A DNA stretch of 22,186 nucleotides from assembly GCA_003427395.1 (NCBI GenBank), contig BFEA01000206.1, positions 1 to 22,186 on the forward strand, in the 5' to 3' direction. The translations under genes and the position numbers were made by a program. The stretch is from Chara braunii (lineage: Eukaryota > Streptophyta > Charophyceae > Charales > Characeae). The notes below the pieces were generated by a model. That model made no database searches. It was not told the DNA's origin and worked only from the letters and a program-made list of their open reading frames with translations. Below, piece after piece: positions 10,801 through 18,079 of the stretch; the stretch's first letter is position 1; every line of letters starts with the position of its first letter.

Positions 10801-13800
10801 GCTAACAAGGGGAGCATTAATGTGATGAGCAGCCTGATTAGTTCACTCGATATGAACAGTCTGTGGAAACCAACTGTTGAGGCGGGGAGCTAATTCGGTG
10901 CTGCTGTTCTGTGCCCGGCACCTATTTGTGAGAGTCAGTGACTCTTCAAATGCAGTCCTTGTTACGAGAAGAAAATGTCCGTGACACATGCTCACAGTTC
11001 GAACTAATGAACATTCAATGGGGATGTTCATTATGGCCAACTGCTGCTGAAGCATCATTCTCTTCACATTTTCCATCCCGTCTTCTTCTTCTTCTTCGTT
11101 TTCTTCTTCTTCTTCTTCTTTTTCTTCTTCTTCTTCTTCTTCTTCTTCTTCTTCTTTGCATGGATTGATACTTGAGGCAGTCATGGGTTTCTTTTTCTCT
11201 TGTATGCAACTTTCCATGGTACCTTGTAGGACTCTCTTCTCCTGGAATTCAGTGAGAAAACTGAGGGTCTGTACGGGCCGCTCCTGATAAACATGTGTCG
11301 ATTTCACCAATTGGCAGGTCAGTAGTTGTCGCAAAAATCTCACTACTGGCTGATTGACAGGGAATGTATTAACCAGAGTTTTCGAAGGATCTGGTGTTTG
11401 TTAAGGTTTGTCTATTGATGGACAAGACAAGATACAGTCAACATCATCATGCCTTTCCCCTGGCTTTCTCTTCCATTTTGACCCTTCTGTTGGACGTTGT
11501 GGTTGTCGTTTGACACTTGCTGGGGACATGGATGCACTTTGTCTTGACTCGTCAGACAGCCGATAGTGAACTCTTGACGGAACTCGTCTGCCTGCACCGA
11601 AGCATTGAGCAGCTGGTCAAGCGTCAGCAGGAGAGCCCGCTGTCGGCATCAGATCAGCCTGAGCTGATAATCAGTACCATGTCGGCATCGGAGGTATGTC
11701 GCCGCGTGCAATCTGACCCCTTTCATTACCTGCTGAATGCACCCCAGCAAATTTTCTGCATGCGCCTTTCTCGTGTTGAGTGGTTAAACCACCCCTCCAT
11801 CTGGATCCGGACCTATTTTGATCAACCAAAAGTTGCATTTCCCCAAGCCTAAATTCTATACAGTGCTTGGAGGAAAAATAGTTGTGGTAACCCTCCCCCA
11901 CTGAACCTCAACCGGGCCTGGGTACTGAAGATTTTGGCCTGGTATTTGTAGACAAGCAAAATGTACAGTGCAGGCGCCGTTGGAATGGCGGTTTAAGAAG
12001 TTGATATGTGTGCTGTGCTCATCGTGACAATGTTGCTACCGTCTTCACCCGAATGGAGCCCCTGGTCATTACAGCAGTATTTGGGCCAACTTTCAGTCCT
12101 GACACAGCGATAATGACCTGGCGTTCTATTAGGGTGAAGAGTGTAGTAGCATTCACAGTCAATCGACGTACAGGGGCATGCAGACAGTGTGTGGACGCTT
12201 GGAACTTGTGAGAGTGGCATGTGAGAGGTGCGTGGCGGCATGTGAGAGGTGCGTGGCACTTGAGAGGTCTGTGACAGTCGAGAGGTGCTAGAGGTTTTCC
12301 ATGCAGCATCATGCATGCAAGGTAACAGTAGCCTTCGATTTTGTTAGGGTATCAGTAGCCTTCAATTTTGTATCAGGACCCTTCTGTTCTGTTGTCTTTA
12401 CATTTTACCACAAAAATATAGACCACAAGCCTCGCAAGGATAAAAAAAAAAAAAAAAGGAGCAAAAAAAAAAAGGAGCGAAAAAAAAAGGAGCAAAAAAA
12501 AAAAAAAAAAGGGAAGAAAAGAACACAGGGAGCAGGTGTCAGGGAACGTTTTCTAGGAAGTGGAAGGCGCATTTTGGGACGGGAACTGTATGTAGTATGT
12601 ACCCTTCAGACAGAAAAAAAAAAGAATCCTAGTTTAGTGTGTAGCTGCTTTAGCATAACGAGTACCTTAATACCGATAGTCGTCTGCTTTGGGCAATGGA
12701 AAAAAATATTAATTTTGTCGTCTGTGAATTGTTGTAGGAATTGTGGCAGGACTCAGATTCTGTGAGAGCTGCAAATGTGGGGAGATTCTTGTTCAGTTGT
12801 CTCGCACAGGAGCTCAAGAAGTACCTTCTTGGCTATGATGGTAAGATGTTTTGATTTTGCAAGCTTGCCGTCTTCACTTTTCTCTCTCCTCGAGGCTCGT
12901 TTCCTCTCTCTCCCTCTCCGATGCCCCGCTTGATCCTTCTTTCTTCTCTTTCTCTTTCTTAATTTGGGCCATTTCTGGATTTATGTGTCATCATTGCGTA
13001 GGGGGCATGCTAGTCTTGTCTGTATCGTCCCAATTTCTAAGGATGCCCCGAAGGACCAGCCGTTTTGCTATCCTGGTGCAGAACACTGCATGCGATTTCA
13101 GAATCGGGGCTGTTCTGTATTGTGTGCCATTAGAAAGGAACCAAAACTTATTCTCTGTCGCCAACATACTGTTAGACTGTTAGTAGACTTGGTCTCTCCG
13201 TTGTGAACATACTGTTAACAGGATGTTGAACATTTGCTCATCATAATCAATGGCATTATCTCGCAGGTGTTTTGGCTTCAAGATTTGAGATGTCTTCTTT
13301 GCTTAGGGCATATGTACTTGTGCTGGTTTGACTGACAGTTACGTACGTCGAAGAAAGCCCACTGTGAATATGCCCTTAAACCAGCAGTACTTGGCCCTGA
13401 AACGGTTTTCACCTTTTAGCAGTAGCGGATGCAGTACCCAGGGTTCGATACCTAGACCTCACCCTACCCATGTACAGTATCTGTGTAGACCCCGAGAATT
13501 GAACCTGTGACCTGTGTATTCGTAGGCAGTTGGTAGACCTGTCGTAGGTCCATAGACAGCAGGGGTTCGATCTGTAGGTCTATAGCGTAGGAGTCTTAGT
13601 GAGTTCTGGAAGCTTAGCTGTAGACCTTCTAGAAGGTAGGCAAGTGGGCAAGTGGTCAAGTGGTGAGGCAAGTGGTGGACTAAACCGCAGTGCAACAGCA
13701 GTGCAACGGCGGTAGGATAGCGGTGAGTCCACAGTCAGTCAACGGAAGGTCCAGCCAGTCCCAGTCCGGTCCAGCAAGTACCACAGGGGGACTGTAAGCA

Positions 13801-16800
13801 CCAAGGGCCGATGGCAAAGGGCAGACCAACGAGTTTCTGAAGTGTGAATCAAGAGGCAGAGCCCAGCCATTCATTCATTCCTGCGTGAGCCATGCGGAAG
13901 CGCTGTGGCAGCGACTTGTGCAAGGAGGTCTGCAGATGAGCCCGGAGGACGCAGTGGGCAAGAGAGGAGGAGTTAGCATAGCGATAGGTTAGAGGCAGCC
14001 ATAGCTGCCATAGCTGTAGTTAGTAGTGAGTGTGTGTGTGTGCTCGAATGTTAGAGTGATGCGTGTGGGATATCCAGGGTGATCCAGTGTATGTGAACAG
14101 TGAGATGTTTGGGCGCTGAAGTCGCCATAGCCAATTGAGAGTGAACTCGTATCTGAAAGCCATATCTCTGAGTTTTGAGTGGGCGCATGTCGCCAGTATG
14201 CTGCGTTGCTGTTTACATGCATGAAAAGTGTGTCTGAGAACGAGTCTGATTGCAGCCCCGCTATCGGCCGCAGAGAAAAATAGAGTAGAAACGTTTCTAG
14301 TCAGATGAATTTGGGCGCTCCTGTAGTAGCCCGTACGTTTCCTAAAATCGTGGCGCGTTAAAGGGCACGACTCTAGGAAGTACTGGCTGTTTAATAAGCT
14401 CTTTCAGTGGCTATCATGCCTTGTCAATGTCAAACCAGCAGTACATGACCTAACGCACTTGAGATAAGGAGAGGCTGTCTCCAAGAAACATGGAGGCTCG
14501 GGGCAACGGGACCAAAAATGGCCTGCACACCGGCGGGCCCTCCCTTGGGGCCCGACGATTGTTAGGGGCCCAGGCCGTGCGCCCATTTTGGGCCACGAGA
14601 GGCCTCGACCATATTTTTGGCCAGGCACGCGTTTCTCATCCCGCACCTTGTTTTGTTTTGACTCGGCGTTTATTTTTTCATTCATTTATTTTTTTTGCTG
14701 AGTCTTTTGTCTGGACCTTTGTTTGTCTGTCTCATGGTGCGGTTTCTTTTGACTCGGCATTTGTTTCTTCATTCATTTATTTTTTTGCCGAGTCGTTTGT
14801 CTGGTCCTTTTCCGGGTTCGTCCGTAGTGATGAGGAGGACCCTGCTGCATCAGCAGGCTGGACGTCCGGTAGGGATCCAGGCTGGCCGAGTTGACTAGGC
14901 CACCAGGCCAGGACGTGGTCCTGCGATCTGGCCCCCTGATTGCAGGCCTGCCCAGCCAGGCCCATCACAATAAAGCTGTGCCAGCCCTCAGGACCAGCAC
15001 ATCTGGGCATTTGCCAGTTTTGGCGTCACGCTGCTGGAGCGGCACTAGCCTTCCAGGCGCTGCATTATATTTCAGTGTGCGGCACTAGAGTAATAGAGTA
15101 GGAGGTAGAGCGAAGGGAGTGGTGGAGATTGGCGGCCATAGCCGTGGGGTGCAGTGTGCTTATCTGGGCGCCATATCTGGGTCTTCCTCGAGCGACCTGC
15201 AGCAGAGAGACATCACCTCCGCTGGTTAGCTCGTGGCTGCCGCACTTCGTCAGGTGAGAGAGAGAGAGGAGATTGATTCTTCTTCTTGTTATGATCCTGG
15301 CTACTTTCCAAGTGCAAGGAATATGAGTGAGAATGATATACAGAAAACCAAGTCGCGAAATCACACAGATATCCAGGTAGTCGTGTACAAGCAGAGAGCA
15401 CAAATGCGTATGTGCTGTCGTCACATGGGTTGATGTCACATGCTATTGTGACAGATCTTAATAGCATTCCACCAGTTTCTTGTGACAGGGCTTGTGCACT
15501 TGGATGTTGCTAATTCTGTTGTTTAACTAAATTAATTTATTTACGTTTTTCAATGGGTGAAATCTCCAGGGAAGGCTACAGTTCAAATTGCATTCCTTGG
15601 TGATAATGCCGGGGACATGCACGGAAAATCTATGAATGCGATTCAGGATTTGCGTCGGGAACTGCTACGAGGTTATCCTGCAGATGTGATTGCTGCAACG
15701 ATGCTTGTTCGTCGAGCTGTGGCGTGGACTACTGGCATCATCGTGCTCATTGGTGTGCTTCTTGGGGTAGGTTATCACTCGCTTTAGAGTCCTTGCATCT
15801 TGCCTGTCCTTGTACTCTGTTTCATATGTCTGTGTCTGTCGGGCTATTTCTCTCTCCCTCTCAACCCTGCCTTTGTCTCCCTCTTTATGTCTGTCTGGCT
15901 GTCTGTGTGTTTACGCAGGCGTCCATTGGTCCCTCCACCGATCCATGTGTCCTCCTCTTGTCTTGCCCCCTATTTGCCATCCATGCGCTGCGCCTGCCCG
16001 TCCACCTGACTGCCGGCTGGTTGCTACATGCTTCCGTCCAGCCGATTGTTGGTCTTCCCACCCGCCTACCTGCCAGCCTGTCTGTCTTGTCTATCTGCCT
16101 GTCTATCTGTTTTATCTGGCTGTCTATCTATGTCCGTTTGTCTGTCTATCTATCTGTCTGTTCCTCTGTCTATGTATCTGTCTGTCTTTCTGTCAGTCTT
16201 TCTGTCTGTCTTTTTTTCTTGTCTATTTGCTATCTGTTTGTCTATCTGTCTATCTATCTGTCTATCTACCTGTATGCCCACCTGTCTGCCCACCTGTCTG
16301 TGTGTTACGTTTCTGTCTGCCTTTCTGTCTTGTCTGTTTTCTATCTGTTTGTCTATTTTGTCTATCTACCTGTCTGCCTGTCTGTCTGTATGCGATGTTT
16401 GGTAGTGAGTCCTAAAAAGGGATGTGCGCGTTAAATCTGCCTTTGAAGTTACATTCCTGCTGCGGGAATCTGATTATGCATATTGTATGTCGGTGAGGTG
16501 ATTGTTTGGGCCTCACTCCTCTCCACAACACTACGTACCTGAGCTCATACTCAGCCCGATACATTAAAAATGTTGAACTCCTCCAAATGCACCTGACAGG
16601 AAAGCACTGACAATCCCATCAGTAACGCCACTCGAATGCATGTCCCATATTGAGTAGTGGAGCAAGGCCCTTTATCACCACGTACGTGTGCATGCATGCT
16701 TATTTTCTGACCTTCTGCCCCTGAAGAGTCCCCTGAAGAGTATGAAACAATGCTCGTTTGCTGCAAAATCTGTTCTGACAGACTGACAACATAAACATTG

Positions 16801-17328
16801 TCTATAGCTCGTGCAAAACCTTTTCTAACAGCGGCTGTGCACACACCGTTGAAAAGTATGCTTGTTCTTGTTGGCTTCTCCTTCCAGCAGCCTCTTGTAA
16901 TTTGCTCTCTGCTGCCAAGCTCTCTCTTTTGCTCAGCTCTCAGTTGTCCGCCGTTGTTGCTCTTTCGGTTGCCGATCTCAATGTATTAGTCTGTTGCTGT
17001 TTCGGGTGCTGTCAGGTAGCACCGACTACCATCTAGACAAGAAGTCGGCCCAAATACAGCGATAATGACTGGACATTCTATTCGAGTGAAGACAGTAGAC
17101 TTGAGAACATGCAGAAGACCGCAAGGAATATGATTATATCATTTATATGACCAATTTGAGTTTTAAAAGAATGGCATTTGTGCTTGTTCTGTTGATGTGA
17201 CGGTCCGTTTGCTGACATGAATGTACTGTTGGTTTGGGTGTTTCGTTGTCTGTCTGCAGTTGTGCTGTCTCTGCTACATGCCGACCACTCGAGACAGCCT
17301 CCTGTACTCTGGTGCCAAGCTTGATTGA
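1721..17328 (+). CDS. Split gene for a single-pass type I membrane protein (9 exons seen, 5' end missing)
   Basis: Nine exons chain by canonical GT..AG borders and matching phase: 1721-1807, 4762-4857, 6455-6533, 8276-8520, 9589-9693, 11556-11693, 12738-12840, 15570-15766, 17260-17328. They give about 372 residues. Most of the chain is a soluble, presumably lumenal or extracellular region containing the segment LLRPDPFVRPQSVF and a Cys-rich GCQDASECGAKC. One hydrophobic span (AWTTGIIVLIGVLLG followed by LCCLCY) is split by the last intron, and the tail MPTTRDSLLYSGAKLD ends at a TGA. That layout is a type I membrane protein. No start codon or signal peptide is visible, so at least one 5' exon is missing. 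By memory only, it resembles the uncharacterised plant putative type 1 membrane protein family; the function is unknown. Introns of 0.9 to 3 kb host MITEs and snRNA relics. Confidence 0.78.
2070..2180. mobile_element. Palindromic MITE-like element, copy 1
   Basis: The element begins CTACCGTCTTCACCCGAATA and ends TATTCGGGCAAAGACGGTAG, its near reverse complement. Pairing continues inward through GTCATTAT/ATAATGAC and ACTGTATC/GATACCGC, so almost the whole 111 bp can fold back. The ends are CTA..TAG, compatible with a TA target duplication of the Tc1/mariner type, but no longer duplication is evident. Confidence 0.85.
2285..2440 (+). repeat. Dispersed repeat, copy A
   Basis: The segment with TTGGGGAAATGCAACTTTCG and AATAGGTCCAGATGGAG matches the reverse complement of about 11795-11945 (TTGGGGAAATGCAACTTTTG, AAATAGGTCC, AGATGGAGG). 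An outer match CCAAAATCT.CAGT is also shared. The two copies are in opposite orientation about 9.5 kb apart. No coding potential was recognised. Confidence 0.65.
2636..2716 (-). CDS. Exon-like segment on the minus strand, antisense candidate 3
   Basis: On the minus strand a long pyrimidine tract ending CTTTCCTTTTCTTATAG is followed by 81 open bases with SPPAMQGRLNDLLELPRM and HPSIFRAKQ, then a weak donor CA|GTGTCT. The start phase (one base) does not join directly to the 5073-5185 candidate, so another exon would be needed between them. I do not recognise a family. It could also be chance: the tract is strong but the donor is poor. Confidence 0.35.
3321..3429. repeat. 54-bp exact duplication around a single N (false join)
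   Basis: Positions 3321-3374 and 3376-3429 are identical 54-bp copies (GCAGAAGCCAGAATCAATGT ... GACTGCTGGC) separated by one N at 3375. This is the signature of two contig ends that overlap but were placed side by side in scaffolding. The real genome probably has one copy. Confidence 0.92.
4324..4371 (+). pseudogene. Short reverse-transcriptase-like YIDD fragment
   Basis: Translation gives HMYIDDMTIFTKSENA, which resembles the catalytic YxDD block of Ty3/Gypsy reverse transcriptases (YxDDxxIFSK). The flanking codons do not look like reverse transcriptase, so this is at most a small relic and may be coincidence. Confidence 0.3.
4762..4857 (+). CDS. Exon b of the type I membrane protein
   Basis: The acceptor TGTTCTCTTCAACAG is followed by 32 codons (VDVWSARTVTAATAVLLGVS, then PPVTIDSATAEK) and the donor AAG|GTACCA. 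Phase is 0 at both ends. The minus strand is open over part of this interval but lacks a usable donor, so plus is preferred. Confidence 0.75.
4858..6454 (+). other. Intron between exons b and c
   Basis: About 1.6 kb. It contains the minus-strand exon candidate 5073-5185. At about 5640-5975, three overlapping plus frames are each open for a stretch (for example MSQLLNQPPSVIVWRQAV), which could be a frameshifted relic but matches no family I recognise. The rest shows nothing notable. Confidence 0.55.
5073..5185 (-). CDS. Exon-like segment on the minus strand, antisense candidate 2
   Basis: Minus strand: a strong acceptor GCAAGTTTTTTTCCTGCAG, then GT and 37 open codons (HQFSPTLEVDLSDYLPFPLG, then PQQTSLLSVRYAHVSYR), then the donor CGG|GTGAAA. 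It starts needing two bases of a split codon and ends in phase 0. The candidate at 7689-7785 ends with one base, so the two would splice in frame with Gly at the junction. It lies wholly within an intron of the plus-strand gene. I do not recognise the family. Confidence 0.45.
6455..6533 (+). CDS. Exon c of the type I membrane protein
   Basis: The acceptor TTGTCTTTTGCCTAG precedes LDDLLRPDPFVRPQSVF and SLLLSGASR, and the donor is GGG|GTGAGT. The exon starts in phase 0, joining exon b after AEK, and ends with one base of a split codon. The next exon completes that codon as Asp (G+AC). The PDPF.RP core is the most distinctive stretch of the lumenal region. Confidence 0.85.
6666..6775. mobile_element. 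Palindromic MITE-like element, copy 2
   Basis: It begins CTACCGTCTTGACCGGAAG and ends TTGGGTGAAGATGGTCA, with the family core CAACTTTCAGTCC and GGTATAATGACATGG. The right end is mutated (GGTC instead of GGTAG). It is the same length as copy 1. Confidence 0.78.
7241..7440. repeat. 100-bp tandem duplication, two copies
   Basis: Units 7241-7340 and 7341-7440 (GGGGAATTGAGAACTGCGTT ... GGAGACTGGAGGCTGGTCGG) differ at only a few positions. The duplication runs into CCTATAAAGAGTTGACCAGG, the sequence similar to the first 33 bases of the window. Together these may be part of a longer dispersed repeat. Confidence 0.9.
7689..7785 (-). CDS. Exon-like segment on the minus strand, antisense candidate 1 (possible first coding exon)
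   Basis: On the minus strand, ATG at 7785-7783 opens 32 codons (MHSAEVVIDGEMPVEEVGER, then RSFLSRQYLTSP) ending at the consensus donor CAG|GTAAGT in phase 1. An in-frame TAA lies 45 bases upstream of the ATG, so either the ATG is the start or an acceptor such as GCACAG is used. A second donor, CAG|GTAAGC, lies 10 bases downstream. Phase agrees with 5073-5185. No family was recognised, and transcription is unproven. Confidence 0.45.
8276..8520 (+). CDS. Exon d of the type I membrane protein
   Basis: The longest exon (245 bp). The acceptor GTTTGTGCTGTGCAG is followed by AC, which completes the split codon from exon c. It then has 81 codons beginning VLSANGTAFSSAGIDNFQW, includes GEEVRVLHVGCQDASECGAK, and ends LLSV before the strong donor GTGAGT. 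Three cysteines in GCQDASECGAKC could form disulfides if this part is lumenal. Confidence 0.87.
8521..9588 (+). other. Intron between exons d and e
   Basis: About 1.1 kb. It has A-rich and T-rich runs (8645-8667, 9117-9140) and a U2-like relic on the minus strand (9141-9236). No further exon was recognised. Confidence 0.65.
9141..9236 (-). ncRNA. U2 snRNA-like relic with an A-rich 3' tail
   Basis: On the minus strand the sequence reads CTTCTCGGCC..TTTTGGCTAA..AAGATCAAG, then GTAGTA, then TCTCTTCTGAACAGCTTAAT and ATCTGAT. This follows the conserved 5' part of U2 (TCTCGGCCTTTTGGCTAAGA..., branch-site pairing region GTAGTA). Two-base insertions after GGCC and after GCTAA, and loss of similarity after ATCTGAT, mean it is probably not functional. 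The 3' side (plus 9117-9140) is A-rich on the RNA strand, as in retroposed snRNA copies. Confidence 0.8.
9589..9693 (+). CDS. Exon e of the type I membrane protein
   Basis: The acceptor ATTTGTTGACAG precedes 35 codons starting AESAGGQYKPDSEAGKG and including LTVNFPEGGFIELDMKK. The donor is AAG|GTGAGC. Phase is 0 at both ends, matching exons d and f. Confidence 0.86.
10012..10104 (+). ncRNA. U6 snRNA-like relic, plus strand
   Basis: It reads GTCCTATGGGGCATC (the 5' stem-loop of U6), then AACAGAGAAGATTAGCATGA, CCCCTGC and later GACAAATG. The ACAGAGA box and the AGC triad, the catalytic elements of U6, are intact. The internal stem-loop region after CCCCTGC has diverged and no clear plant-type U6 promoter is visible upstream. 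It ends near a TTTT. It is more likely a diverged copy than an active gene. Confidence 0.75.
11081..11156. repeat. (TTC)n microsatellite
   Basis: An imperfect CTT/TTC trinucleotide run with one CGT and one TTT interruption. The minus strand translates to a polyglutamate run in an open frame, which is a low-complexity artefact inside an intron. Confidence 0.95.
11556..11693 (+). CDS. Exon f of the type I membrane protein
   Basis: The acceptor CTTGACTCGTCAG precedes 46 codons (TADSELLTELVCLHRSIEQL, then VKRQQESPLSASDQPE and so on) and the donor is GAG|GTATGT. Phase is 0/0. The charged, Leu-spaced stretch TELVCLHRSIEQLVKRQQ is likely helical. Confidence 0.86.
11780..11945 (-). repeat. Dispersed repeat, copy B (inverse orientation)
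   Basis: The reverse complement matches 2285-2440 over TTGGGGAAATGCAACTTT, TCAAAATAGGTCC and AGATGGAG.GGTGG, with a more distant match CCAAAATCTTCAGT. On the plus strand the outer end reads GTGTTGAGTGGTTAAACC, reminiscent of a tRNA-Ser A box (GAGTGGTTAAGGC), which raises but does not prove a SINE origin. Confidence 0.65.
12036..12146. mobile_element. Palindromic MITE-like element, copy 3
   Basis: It begins CTACCGTCTTCACCCGAATG and ends TAGGGTGAAGAGTGTAG, with the family core GGTCATTA, GGGCCAACTTTCAGTCC and GCGATAATGACC. At 111 bp it is the same length as copy 1. Confidence 0.85.
12441..12510. repeat. A-rich repeat punctuated by GGAGC
   Basis: Runs of 8 to 17 A alternate with AGGAGC or AGGAGCG at a period of about 19 to 20 bp, four units. 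It is low-complexity intronic DNA. Confidence 0.85.
12738..12840 (+). CDS. Exon g of the type I membrane protein, with two possible acceptors
   Basis: From the acceptor GAATTGTTGTAG it reads ELWQDSDSVRAANVGRFLFS, then CLAQELKKYLLGYD, with the donor G|GTAAGA in phase 1. A second AG (GGCAG, ending at 12749) lies 12 bases downstream in the same phase. Using it would drop the four residues ELWQ without shifting the frame. The split codon G+GG gives Gly at the join with exon h. Confidence 0.87.
12961..13056 (-). ncRNA. U6 snRNA-like relic, minus strand
   Basis: On the minus strand it reads GTCCTTCGGGGCATCC, AAATTGGGACGATACAGACA, AGACTAGCATG, CCCCCTACGCAATGATGACA and CAGAAATGGCCCAAATT. This is co-linear with U6 over its whole length, from the 5' stem-loop to the 3' AAATGGTCCAAATT. 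The ACAGAGA box is ACAGACA, there are several other changes, and no T-run terminator follows, so it is probably a pseudogene. Open plus-strand frames over it are fortuitous. Confidence 0.87.
14507..14605. repeat. GC-rich foldback
   Basis: The left arm, around GGACCAAAAATGGCCTGCAC followed by CGGGCCC, is an imperfect inverted copy of the right arm, GGGGCCCAGGCCGTGCGCCC followed by ATTTTGGGCC. The arms are about 30 bp each and the loop is about 35 bp. It is a possible small foldback element. Confidence 0.5.
14660..14812. repeat. 91-bp spaced duplication with internal inverted repeat
   Basis: Two similar segments start at 14660 and 14751 (GACTCGGC.TTT.TTTCTTCATTC ... GAGTC.TTTGTCTGG). In each, GACTCGGC is answered by GCCGAGTC (or GCTGAGTC) about 30 bp downstream, so each copy can form a hairpin with an AT-rich loop. 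Confidence 0.8.
15570..15766 (+). CDS. Exon h of the type I membrane protein, start of the membrane span
   Basis: The acceptor GAAATCTCCAG is followed by GG, which finishes the codon from exon g. It then has 65 codons including KATVQIAFLGDNAGDMHGKS, LRRELLRGYPADVIAATMLV and the hydrophobic AWTTGIIVLIGVLLG. The donor is GGG|GTAGGT in phase 0. Two arginines (VRR) lie just before the span. Confidence 0.9.
16070..16395. repeat. (TCTG/TCTA)n tetranucleotide microsatellite
   Basis: Imperfect CTGT/CTAT tetranucleotides dominate some 325 bp, with a looser CTGTCTG-rich shoulder back to about 15830. The open plus frames over it (LSVCLSI-type) result from the repeat having no stop in any phase and are not genes. 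Confidence 0.95.
17026..17098. mobile_element. Palindromic MITE-like element, copy 4 (internally deleted)
   Basis: It starts CTACCATCT and ends CATTCTATTCGAGTGAAGAC followed by AGTAG, with the family core CGGCCCAAATACAGCGATAA followed by TGAC. Most of the left arm is missing, leaving 73 bp. Confidence 0.78.
17260..17328 (+). CDS. Last exon (i) of the type I membrane protein, tail and stop
   Basis: The acceptor GTTGTCTGTCTGCAG is followed in phase 0 by LCCLCY, which completes the membrane span, then MPTTRDSLLYSGAKLD and TGA at 17326-17328. The cysteines at the membrane edge could be palmitoylated (inference). The short polar tail is what I would expect on the cytoplasmic side of a type I protein. 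No obvious AATAAA follows closely. Confidence 0.87.
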   Translation: MCCLCYMPTTRDSLLYSGAKLD

Positions 17329-18079
17329 TTGACCAAGTAAAGATCTCTGAATCAAGAGAGCTGTGGATGAAGCATGGCTCTACACTTAGAGGAAAGTGTT
17401 GTTGTCACTGTCTGTGGGTAGTGTTGTGGACATTGCATTTATTCCATCGTAGTATATCTGGGAAGGAGAGTGGTGCTTGCAATTGTACTGTTTCTTTTCT
17501 CTCTCTCTCTCTTTTTTGTTTTTCAACTTTTCCCGCTTGTTGGACTTCCTTCGTGTTTAGTGCATTTAGGGTTTTATATTTTTAGCGAAGCAGACTGCTG
17601 ATGTGGTATTATGCAGGATGCAGATATGGCCTTCATTTGTGCACCTTCATTTTTTCCCCTGATGACGACGTTAAGGGAAGTTCTATTCCTAATTTGCTCT
17701 TCAGAGTCTTTTTGTTCTTTCTTGTGTCATGCGACAGCTTCCAGGCACACTACGAAAGCACCTTTTGTTTTTCGGACTTTTTCCCTCTTCCTGTCATTTA
17801 CTCCATTTGCGAATCAAGAATAAGCTGGATGCATTTCCGAGCTAGTACGAGTGTGGTCCCGGTTGAGATTACTGTGTGGCTGGAAAGTTGTGGAAACCTA
17901 TCTTACATTTGCAGGAGCTCAATGTATGTCCGAGAGCAGGTTGTGCGAGTTTGCTAATGCGGCGAATGGGTGGTGAGAGATACGTGTGCGAACTGTGGTG
18001 GGATAGGTGCATGTTGTATGTGAGACTGGATGTGTCGTGAGAGCGTGGCTGTTGTGGTTGCTGGTGTTGACAAAGGGTG
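17329..18079. other. 3' flank of the membrane-protein gene
   Basis: Presumed 3' UTR followed by intergenic or intronic DNA. It is pyrimidine-rich in places (17500-17530, 17690-17800). I see no clear AATAAA signal close to the stop and no convincing exon. Confidence 0.5.

Larger units (their letters stand above)
9694..11555 (+). other. Intron between exons e and f
   Basis: About 1.9 kb. It contains a U6-like relic (10012-10104), a short perfect hairpin GGCCTCC/GGAGGCC near 10218-10241, and a TTC microsatellite (11081-11156). A 175-codon open frame at 10058-10585 starts inside the U6 relic and looks fortuitous. Confidence 0.6.
11694..12737 (+). other. Intron between exons f and g
   Basis: About 1 kb. 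It holds the inverse copy of the dispersed repeat (about 11780-11945), MITE copy 3 (12036-12146), a GTGAGAGGTGCGTGGC short repeat (about 12215-12260) and an A-rich GGAGC repeat (12441-12510). Confidence 0.65.
12841..15569 (+). other. Intron between exons g and h
   Basis: About 2.7 kb. It contains a U6-like relic on the minus strand (12961-13056), a foldback with GGGCCC arms (about 14507-14605) and a 91-bp spaced duplication with GACTCGGC/GCCGAGTC pairs (14660-14812). Several short GGTAGACC/GTAGGTC motifs occur around 13500-13640. No exon is needed, because g and h are in phase. Confidence 0.6.
15767..17259 (+). other. Intron between exons h and i
   Basis: About 1.5 kb, splitting the membrane span. 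It contains a long pyrimidine TCTG/TCTA microsatellite (about 16070-16395) and a shortened MITE copy (17026-17098). No exon was recognised. Confidence 0.65.

Noticed and set aside
10843-11343. 166-codon minus-strand frame with a long glutamate run.
   Set aside because: The glutamates come from a TTC microsatellite, and the flanking residues show no domain or splice context.
12851-13206. Two overlapping plus-strand frames that look like an exon (for example LVCIVPISKDAPKDQPF).
   Set aside because: The segment is the antisense of a full-length U6-like sequence, and exons g and h join perfectly without it.
13435-13575. GGTTCGATACC and GGGTTCGATCT resembling tRNA B boxes.
   Set aside because: No A box at a fitting distance and no acceptor stem or cloverleaf could be found.
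15724-16434. Long plus-strand frames rich in Leu, Ser, Cys and Val, resembling membrane segments.
   Set aside because: They are translations of the TCTG/TCTA microsatellite, which lacks stops in all three phases; exon h ends at 15766 with a clear donor.
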